Made by a program: the position numbers and the translations under genes. Below are positions 38,268 through 43,789 of a DNA stretch of 43,789 nucleotides, piece by piece. Within the stretch, counting starts at the first letter, position 1. Each line of letters starts with the position of its first letter. Source of the stretch: Micromonospora sp. ATCC 39149 (lineage in GTDB: Bacteria; Actinomycetota; Actinomycetes; Mycobacteriales; Micromonosporaceae); contig NZ_GG657738.1 in assembly GCF_000158815.1 (NCBI RefSeq), positions 5,006,324 to 5,050,112 on the forward strand, in the 5' to 3' direction. Under the pieces are notes generated by a model. It saw only the letters and a program-made list of their open reading frames with translations. It ran no database searches and was not told where the DNA came from.

Positions 38268-39134
38268 TCAGCGGCCGGTGCCGCCCGATCCGGGGGCGTC
38301 CGGGCAGGCGTCCCGCCACGCGTCCAGTTCGCGCCGCTTCTGAATGGAAGCGAAGCCGTACCCGAGGGTGGTCACGCAGAACTCGTCGGGGTCGCCCGCG
38401 TACTCGACGTGGAACACCGGCTTGCGGGCGTCGGCGAACGGCAGCAGCTTCGCGCATTCGCGCAGCCGGACGCACTCCTCGTTGACGGCGAAGTCGAAGT
38501 CCGGCGCGAGCGCGGCCACCTGCGGCACGTTACCGAGCAGGCCGGGGGACAGGTCCAGCGAGCGGGCCAGGGCGGCGACCCGCCGGTTGAACCGCAGCTG
38601 GTCGTCGAACTCCAGGGGGAAGCCGGAGAGGTGGGCGTACCCGTCGGCGTCGGCGAGGGCGACCGCGCCGAAGCCCTTGCCCCGGCACAGCCGGAGTCGG
38701 TCGGCCAGGATCGGCGCCAACACCTCCCACCGCCGCACGTCCACCCACCGGGTGCCGGGCCGCCGGCCGGCCGCGCCGCGCACCGCCGCCGGGTACCGGT
38801 CCGCGTCCGGGTCCGTCCGCGCGTACGCGCCGACGCCGACCTGACAGACCAGCCGGCGGTCCCGGGCGCGCAGCGCCGCGGCCTCGGTGCTGGTGGTACG
38901 CACAGGGTCGAGCAGGAACACGTCCGCCTCGATCGTGCTGTCGAGCGGGCCGGTGAGCTGCCACTGCCAGCGCCAGTGCCGGGCCTCCCCGGCCGGCCAG
39001 GGGGTTGGCGCGTCAGGCCGGGCCAACTCGGCCCGGCAACCGTACGCCGTCGTCAGCAGCGCCAGCGCGACGAGTGAGCGCAGCAGCCTGCCCGACGCGC
39101 GCCCGAAGCCGGGCGACGGCAGCCGGATCCGCAT
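38268..39134 (-). CDS. GH114-type (endo-alpha-1,4-polygalactosaminidase-like) exported protein
   Basis: 288 residues. ATG at 39134 has GGGAG about 7 bases upstream. Signal peptide with a possible lipobox ends at Cys32 (LALLTTAYGC; the -3 position is Ala, so the lipoprotein call is uncertain). The body follows the TIM-barrel family GH114/DUF297: HWRWQWQLTGP, EADVFLLDPV, LVCQVGVGAY, RWVDVRRWEVLAPILADRL, LCRGKGFGAVALADADG, FDDQLRFNRRVAALA and FAVNEECVRLRECAKLLPF. Two Cys pairs (RLC..., EECVRLREC, EFC, DAC) may form disulfides. Family members cleave galactosamine-rich polymers; the substrate here is inferred only. Confidence 0.8.
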   Translation of the reverse strand: MRIRLPSPGFGRASGRLLRSLVALALLTTAYGCRAELARPDAPTPWPAGEARHWRWQWQLTGPLDSTIEADVFLLDPVRTTSTEAAALRARDRRLVCQVGVGAYARTDPDADRYPAAVRGAAGRRPGTRWVDVRRWEVLAPILADRLRLCRGKGFGAVALADADGYAHLSGFPLEFDDQLRFNRRVAALARSLDLSPGLLGNVPQVAALAPDFDFAVNEECVRLRECAKLLPFADARKPVFHVEYAGDPDEFCVTTLGYGFASIQKRRELDAWRDACPDAPGSGGTGR

Positions 39135-39326
39135 CGGCAACTCCCGGGTCGCGGGCGGCACCCGGCCGCCCGGAACGGGTGCGTCGCCCAGACGCCCGAC
39201 GCGGACCAGCCGCCCGGCCTCCCCAGGGCGGATACGCCGCCCCGGGCACCGCCTCGGCGCACCTCACCGGGTGAAACGAGCGGGACCCCGGGACGACTCG
39301 CCTGCCCCGCCCCGGGGTCCCGCCCC

Positions 39327-39401
39327 GGTCCGGGGCCCCACCCCCCGGGGCCCCGCCGTGGTCCGGGGCCCCACCCCCCGGGGCCCCGCCGTGGTCCGGG
39401 T
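39327..39401 (-). repeat. 33-bp tandem hairpin repeat after the CAP gene
   Basis: Units begin at 39327, 39360 and 39393 (third incomplete). Each complete unit contains GGGGCCCC-ACCCCCC-GGGGCCCC, a hairpin with 8-bp arms. Located directly beyond the CAP-protein stop on the minus strand, it can act as a double terminator. Confidence 0.7.
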
Positions 39402-40753
39402 CAGCGCGGGGTGCCGAAGTCCTGCGTCCAGTACGGCCCGTTGCTGCTGGCGATGCCGACGCCGATCTCGGTGAAGGAGCAGTTCAGGATGTTGGCCCGG
39501 TGTCCCGGGCTGTTCATCCAGGCGTCCATCACCGCGGCCGGGGTCTGCTGGTTCCACGCGACGTTCTCGCCGTACGCGCGCCAGGCGTAGCCGACCCGTC
39601 CGAGCCGGTCGCCGACGTCGCTGCCGTCGCTGCCGTCGTGCGACATCTTCCGGTTGTCGGCCTGGTCCTGGCTGTGCGCCTGGGCCGCCGCCATCAGCTT
39701 GTCGTCGATCTTCAGTGCGCCGCATCCGGCCTTGGCCCGTTCCGCGTTGACCAGGTTGACGACCTCCCGCGCCTGGGCGCTCACGCCCGGTGCGGCGGCG
39801 GCCCGGGGCGTGGCGGGGGCGATGCTGCGCTGGCTGTTCCGCGACGCGGTGGCTGACTGGCTGGGCTTCGGGGTCGGCTTGGCGGTCCGGCTCGGCGAGG
39901 GTGACGGACTGGCGCTCGTCGGCGAGGCGCTCGGCGAGGGCGAGGTCAGTGGGCTGGCCGGCGTCGAGGGGGTCGGGTCGGCGGGCGCGGCGACCGGGAC
40001 GTCGGCCGCGGCCGGGTCGGTCCGTGGGACATCCCCGCCGGGCAGTACGAGGGCACCGACGCCGAGGCTGACCACCAGGGTGGCCGCCGCAGCGGCCCCA
40101 CCGATCAGTAGCGGGCGCGGGAGCCGACGGGCTGGCCGGTGCCGCCCCTCGCCGTCGCCTGGGGCGTTGCCGCCGCGCCGCGCCGCGAGGTCGACCGGCC
40201 GCCCGGCCGCCGGCGTCGCCCCGCCGACGACCGAAAGCGCCCGGGTGTGTTCCGCCGCCGGCGCGTCTACCGCTGGCGTGTCTGCTGCCGGCGCGTCTAC
40301 CGCTGGCGCGTGTGCTGCCGGCGCGTCTGCCGCCGGCCAGGGGGCCGGCCCGTCGACGCCGGCCTCCGGCACCCACTGCCCGGTCGGCTGGTCGTGCCAG
40401 GGCTCGCCCCCGGGCCACCAGCCGCCTGTGTTCTCGGCGGGCCAGGAAGCGTCGTCCATCCGCCACTGCCCGGTCGGCTGTTCGGACGGCTGCCACTGTC
40501 CGGTCGGCTGGTGCGCCGGCTGCTCCTGCCCGTGGGGCTGGTCCGCCCACGGGCGGCCGACCGGCTCCGGCCGGGACCGGTCGGTGTGCCATTGGTCACT
40601 TGGCTGATCCGGTTCGTCCCCGAACAGGTAGGCCGACCTCGGCCCAGGGCGGTCGGTCAGCCAGGCCGGCTCGTCGGCCGGGGGCTCCGGGCGCCACCGT
40701 GAGCCCTCCGGGTCGTTCGGGTCGGTCCAGCCGTACACGCCTGTCGCCTCCAT
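39401..40753 (-). CDS. CAP-domain (SCP/PR-1 family) membrane-anchored protein
   Basis: 450 residues. Residues 1-213 are cytoplasmic, Pro/Trp/Gln-rich, with PTGQW occurring three times and Ala-Pro-Asp repeats (30-bp DNA repeats at 40258-40335). One TM helix lies at about 214-238 (LLIGGAAAAATLVVSLGVGAL), then a Ser/Pro/Thr wall-spanning linker (about 250-320) and a C-terminal CAP domain: REVVNLVNAERAKAGCGALK, MAAAQAHSQDQA, YGENVAWNQQTPAAVMDAWMNSPGHRANIL, IGVGIASSNGPYWTQDFG. CAP proteins are secreted sterol/lipid-binding or protease-like proteins; bacterial roles are unclear. ATG at 40753 is the first in frame. Confidence 0.9.
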   Translation of the reverse strand: MEATGVYGWTDPNDPEGSRWRPEPPADEPAWLTDRPGPRSAYLFGDEPDQPSDQWHTDRSRPEPVGRPWADQPHGQEQPAHQPTGQWQPSEQPTGQWRMDDASWPAENTGGWWPGGEPWHDQPTGQWVPEAGVDGPAPWPAADAPAAHAPAVDAPAADTPAVDAPAAEHTRALSVVGGATPAAGRPVDLAARRGGNAPGDGEGRHRPARRLPRPLLIGGAAAAATLVVSLGVGALVLPGGDVPRTDPAAADVPVAAPADPTPSTPASPLTSPSPSASPTSASPSPSPSRTAKPTPKPSQSATASRNSQRSIAPATPRAAAAPGVSAQAREVVNLVNAERAKAGCGALKIDDKLMAAAQAHSQDQADNRKMSHDGSDGSDVGDRLGRVGYAWRAYGENVAWNQQTPAAVMDAWMNSPGHRANILNCSFTEIGVGIASSNGPYWTQDFGTPR

Positions 40754-40775
40754 CGGTCGGTTGCGGGCCGGGGTG

Positions 40776-40805
40776 ACCGTACGGGCGCGGTGCTAGCTGC
40801 GGCAA
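40776..40805 (-). promoter_or_regulatory. Promoter of the CAP-domain gene
   Basis: On the minus strand TTGCCG (40805-40800), 18-base spacer and TACGGT (40781-40776), 23 bases before the ATG. Confidence 0.5.
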
Positions 40806-41111
40806 CGTGGCTAAGAAAGAGTTAAGACGAAAGCGGTTCGCGTGGGGTGAGTTCCGTCGTTCCCGGGCGTACAGTTAACGAGTCCGGACAGAGCGTGTCC
40901 GTGCCTTTGTGGCAGCCCCCCGACAAGTGGCTCGGCCGACGCGAAGATGATCTACGGCCTGCGGTAACTTGACGAATGAGGGGTTGTCGGCTCAATATGT
41001 AGGTGTCGCCAGTCGCGCCCGGTCATGCCCAGAATCGCTGGGAATGACAGCCGCGAACGAGTGGGCGCGCGTTGGTCCGGCCTTTCCGGCAGCGCATATC
41101 AAGGAGTCAGC
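40806..41111. other. Non-coding gap with a promoter for the small coiled-coil gene
   Basis: No gene in 306 bases, and AT content is higher than elsewhere (TAAGAAAGAGTTAAGACG, GTTAACGAGT). TTGACG (40969-40974), 18 bases and CAATAT (40993-40998) is the best plus-strand promoter, about 110 bases before the next gene, leaving a long leader. A second -35-like TTGTCG occurs at 40984. No riboswitch is recognised in that leader. Confidence 0.4.
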
Positions 41112-41306
41112 ATGGCGAAGGCCCTCTACGGCCACGTAGGTGCAGCGCCCGATCGGCGTCTGCTCGACGAGGTCACCCGACTGCGGTCCAGGGTTCAGGC
41201 ACTGGAGTTCGAGATCACGCGCCTGCGCGCCGAGAACGATCGGCTCGCGGCGGCTGCGGCGGAGGCGGACGACCTCCTCCGTCTGGCCGAGCCCGCACTG
41301 ACCTGA
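41112..41306 (+). CDS. Small conserved actinobacterial coiled-coil protein
   Basis: 64 residues. Starts MAKALYGHVG and ends EPALT; from about 18 to 55 it is a heptad coiled coil (LLDEVTRLRSRVQALEFEIT, RLRAENDRLAAAA). ATG at 41112 has a strong AAGGAG seven bases upstream. The start and end match my memory of a small protein conserved in Streptomyces, but I know no function. Position just before smc hints at, but does not prove, a link with chromosome organisation. A hairpin follows. Confidence 0.8.
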   Translation: MAKALYGHVGAAPDRRLLDEVTRLRSRVQALEFEITRLRAENDRLAAAAAEADDLLRLAEPALT

Positions 41307-41347
41307 TCTCCGGTTGGTCCGACAACTGAATCGCACCACGCAAAATC

Positions 41348-41376
41348 GCGCGCCGACACTTACTGTGCCGGCGCGC
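41348..41376 (+). terminator. Hairpin after the coiled-coil gene
   Basis: Stem GCGCGCCG (41348-41355) with CGGCGCGC (41369-41376), extended inward by CAC/GTG. About 40 bases after the stop; separates this gene from smc. Confidence 0.6.
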
Positions 41377-41617
41377 TGCCATGTCCGGACCATTTCTCCG
41401 TCCCCATTCTCTGATCTTGGATAATTGATCAAGGTTCGGCCGCGGCGATTGTCCGATCCGTACCGGGAAACCCGGTACGCAGGTCGCGGAACCGGCCGTC
41501 GACGTCGCCCCGGGGCGGGTCGCGTGCCCGAGCCCCGGCGGCACCGGGTTAGTCTGCGGGTTCACCAGGTCCGCGCAGCCCACGGCGCTTGGCGGCCACC
41601 GGACGAGGATCGAGAAG
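41377..41617. other. smc upstream region with perfect hairpin
   Basis: No gene seen. The 311-base gap between the coiled-coil gene and smc holds the terminator at 41348-41376, an AT-rich word GGATAATTGATCAAGG (41419-41434) with the palindrome TTGATCAA and a GATAAT -10-like hexamer, and a perfect 9-bp hairpin CGTACCGGG-AAA-CCCGGTACG at 41459-41479. The hairpin lies in the expected smc leader if transcription begins near 41432. Confidence 0.4.
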
Positions 41618-43789
41618 GTGTATCTCAAGAGCCTGACGGTGAAGGGGTTCAAGTCCTTCGCCTCCGCGACGACGTTGAAGCTGGAGCCCGGGATCACCTG
41701 CGTGGTCGGCCCGAACGGCTCCGGCAAGTCCAACGTCGTCGACGCCATCGCCTGGGTGCTCGGCGAGCAGGGTGCCAAGGCGCTGCGCGGCGGCAAGATG
41801 GAGGACGTCATCTTCGCCGGCACCGCCGGGCGGGCCCCGCTGGGTCGGGCCGAGGTCACCCTCACCATCGACAACACCGACGGCGCGCTGCCCATCGAGT
41901 ACACCGAGGTCTCCATCACCCGCCGGATGTTCCGCTCCGGCGAGAGCGAGTACGAGATCAACGGCGACTCCTGCCGCCTGCTCGACATCCAGGAGTTGCT
42001 GTCGGACTCCGGCATCGGCCGAGAGATGCACATCATCGTCGGTCAGGGCCGCCTCGACGGGATGCTGCACGCCAAGCCGGAGGACCGGCGGGCGTTCATC
42101 GAGGAGGCGGCCGGCGTCCTCAAGCACCGCAAGCGCAAGGAGAAGGCGCTGCGGAAGCTCGACGCGATGCAGACGAATCTCAACCGGCTCACCGACCTCA
42201 CCGCCGAGCTGCGCCGCCAGCTCAAGCCGCTGGGCCGGCAGGCCGAGGTGGCCCGGCGGGCCGCCGCGATCCAGGCCAATCTGCGCGACGCCCGGCTGCG
42301 GCTGCTCGCCGACGACCTGCACACCCTGCGCGCCACCCTCAACCGGGAGATCGCCGACGAGAGCGCCGCGCGTGAGCGACGCCAGGAGGTCGAGGCGGAG
42401 CACTCCGAGGTGCAGGCCCGGCTCGGCGAGCTGGAGGCCGCCCTCGCCGAGGACGCCCCGCTGCTCGCCGCCGCCCAGGACACCTGGTACCGGCTCTCGG
42501 CCCTCTCCGAGCGGTTCCGCTCCGTCGAGCAGCTCGCCCGCGAGCGGCTGCGCCACCTCACCGCCACGCCCGACGACGAGCGCCCCGGCCGCGACCCCGA
42601 CCAGCTGGAGGCCGAGGCGGAGCGGGTCCGCGAGCAGGAGGAGGAGCTGCGCGGCGCGCTCACCGACGACCAGATCCGCCTCGCCGAGGCCGTCGAGCGG
42701 CGACAGGAGCTGGAACGCCAGCTCGCCGCCGCCGAGCGGGAGCTGGTCGCCGCCGCAAAGGCGATCGCCGACAGACGGGAGGGGCTGGCCCGGCTCACCG
42801 GCCAGGTCAACTCGGCCCGCGCCCGCACGACGAGCGCCGGGGAGGAGATCGAACGGCTCGCCGCCGCGCACGCCGACGCCCTGGCCCGCGCCGAGCAGGC
42901 GCAGGCCGACCTGGACGCGGTCGCCGAGCAGTCCACGGAGGCCGACCGGGACAACGCCGACCTCGACGACCGGCACGCCGAGGCCGTCGCCGTCCAGGAG
43001 CGCGCGCAGGCCGCCGCGCGCCTCCTCGCCGACGCGGAACGGGCCGCCGAGAAGGACGCCGCCACGCAGAAGGCCCGCGAAGAGGCGCTCGCCATCGGCC
43101 TGCGCCGCAAGGACGGCGCGGGCGCGCTGCTGGCCCGCGCCGGCGAGGTGCCGGGCCTGCTCGGCAGTCTCGCCGGGCTGCTCACCGTCGCCCCGGGCCA
43201 CTCCGCGGCCCTCGCTGCCGCGCTCGGCGGGCTCGCCGACGCGGTCGCGGTCACCGGCGTCGACGAGGCCGTCGAGGCGATGCGGCTGCTCAAGATCTCC
43301 GACGCTGGGCGGGCGGGCCTGCTCGTCGGCAGCCCCGCCGGGCCGGGCATGACCGGGCCGGCCGACGCCCTGCGCCCGGAGCTGCCTGCCCACGCCCGCT
43401 GGGCCCCCGACCTGGTCGAGTGCTGCGCCGAACTCCGTCCCGCCGTGCACCGGGCGCTGCGCGACGTGGTCCTCGTCGACGACCTCGCCGCCGCCGCCGA
43501 GCTGGTCGCCGGCAACCCGGAGCTGCGCGCGGTGACCCCGGACGGCGACGTCGTCGGGGCGTACGCGGCGGCCGGCGGGTCGGCGAAGGCACCCAGCTTC
43601 ATCGAGGTGCAGGCCGCCGTCGAGGAGGCCCGGGCCAACCGGCTCGCCGCCGAGCGCGCCGCCGCCGAACTGCGCGACCAGCTCGTCGAGGCGCGCGCCG
43701 AGGTGGCCGCCGCCAAGGAGGCCGTGCAGCACGCCGCCGCCGCGAAGCGGGAGGCCGAGAGCCACCGCAACGCCGCCGCCCGCCGACTC
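41618..43789 (+). CDS. smc: Chromosome segregation ATPase SMC (5' 724 codons, runs off the window)
   Basis: Open without a stop to the window end. GTG at 41618 opens YLKSLTVKGFKSFASAT, the classic SMC N-terminus; Walker A GPNGSGKS is at residues 31-38, and the Q-loop/transducer region LLSDSGIGREMHIIVGQGRLD and EEAAGVLKHRKRK follow. A coiled coil runs from about 165 to 500 (rich in Glu, Arg, Ala). The hinge follows from about residue 508 (GEVPGLLGSLAGLLTVAPGH, LADAVAVTGVDEAVEAM, GLLVGSPAG), and the returning coil begins before the edge. The C-terminal Walker B/signature lies outside. SMC with ScpAB condenses and separates chromosomes. Position after mutM fits Rv2922c. The reading frame is clean. 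Confidence 0.96.
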   Translation, partial: MYLKSLTVKGFKSFASATTLKLEPGITCVVGPNGSGKSNVVDAIAWVLGEQGAKALRGGKMEDVIFAGTAGRAPLGRAEVTLTIDNTDGALPIEYTEVSITRRMFRSGESEYEINGDSCRLLDIQELLSDSGIGREMHIIVGQGRLDGMLHAKPEDRRAFIEEAAGVLKHRKRKEKALRKLDAMQTNLNRLTDLTAELRRQLKPLGRQAEVARRAAAIQANLRDARLRLLADDLHTLRATLNREIADESAARERRQEVEAEHSEVQARLGELEAALAEDAPLLAAAQDTWYRLSALSERFRSVEQLARERLRHLTATPDDERPGRDPDQLEAEAERVREQEEELRGALTDDQIRLAEAVERRQELERQLAAAERELVAAAKAIADRREGLARLTGQVNSARARTTSAGEEIERLAAAHADALARAEQAQADLDAVAEQSTEADRDNADLDDRHAEAVAVQERAQAAARLLADAERAAEKDAATQKAREEALAIGLRRKDGAGALLARAGEVPGLLGSLAGLLTVAPGHSAALAAALGGLADAVAVTGVDEAVEAMRLLKISDAGRAGLLVGSPAGPGMTGPADALRPELPAHARWAPDLVECCAELRPAVHRALRDVVLVDDLAAAAELVAGNPELRAVTPDGDVVGAYAAAGGSAKAPSFIEVQAAVEEARANRLAAERAAAELRDQLVEARAEVAAAKEAVQHAAAAKREAESHRNAAARRL

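Overview
The window reads as one stretch of a high-GC actinobacterial chromosome, most likely Micromonosporaceae (Micromonospora or Salinispora type). The inference rests on very high GC with strong third-position bias, abundant GTG starts, GTGA/ATGA stop-start overlaps, an HU protein with a histone-H1-like tail, XRE(Scr1-type)/DUF397 regulators, and a gene order that follows the conserved actinobacterial block known from Mycobacterium (leuC-leuD-hup-mutT1-ppk-cofC-gpsA-ddl-thiL-recG-rsmD-coaD-sepIVA-like-rpmF-rnc-mutM-smc). It is mainly a housekeeping region. I see no prophage, insertion sequence, CRISPR array or biosynthetic cluster.

Layout. 1-2220: end of a MoxR-type operon (DUF58 and von Willebrand A proteins, both broken as sequenced) and a secreted or membrane-anchored trypsin-like protease. 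2375-6679: arfB, an acetyltransferase, a methyltransferase-like gene, a 289-residue conserved protein and a two-TM secreted-type protein. 6845-8322: a fumarylacetoacetase-family hydrolase, then tRNA-Gln(CTG) and two identical tRNA-Glu(CTC) genes. 8478-12108: the IclR regulator ndgR, divergent from leuCD, then hup. 12246-16602 (minus): mutT1, ppk, a tiny cold-shock-like protein and cofC. 16726-19594: a plsC-gpsA-PLP enzyme operon with 4-base overlaps. 19864-22815: an ROK protein, an XRE/DUF397 pair and two small overlapping unknown genes. 23078-26722: ddl, DUF3515, an AsnC-type ligand domain, thiL and an acetyltransferase. 26764-28438 (minus): an orphan ATP-grasp ligase and rpmB. 28661-33739: a DAK2/DhaL-type gene, recG, rsmD and coaD. 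33919-38234: a DivIVA/SepIVA-like protein, a DUF177 protein, rpmF, plsX, rnc and mutM. 38268-40753 (minus): a GH114-type protein and a CAP-domain protein. 41112-43789: a small coiled-coil protein and the first 724 codons of smc, which runs off the window.

The genes cover leucine synthesis and its regulator, phospholipid entry (plsX, plsC, gpsA), coenzymes (coaD for CoA, thiL for thiamine diphosphate, cofC for F420), peptidoglycan precursors (ddl), nucleotide-pool and DNA repair (mutT1, mutM, recG), ribosome parts and rescue (rpmB, rpmF, rsmD, arfB, rnc), and chromosome structure and division (hup, smc, SepIVA-like).

Two signals cut across the annotation. First, many genes start 6-9 bases after a TANNNT hexamer and lack a Shine-Dalgarno sequence, as expected of leaderless mRNAs. 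Second, three loci (DUF58/VWA at the left edge, the DAK gene, the ppk N-terminus) carry thirteen inferred reading-frame breaks, every one an apparent single-base insertion. I read these as sequence error until shown otherwise. No clearly new system emerged. The best unexplained items are the 53-bp repeat placed at two gene ends, the small-gene module at 21121-22815, the AT-rich patch before rsmD, and the overlapping ndgR/leuC promoters.
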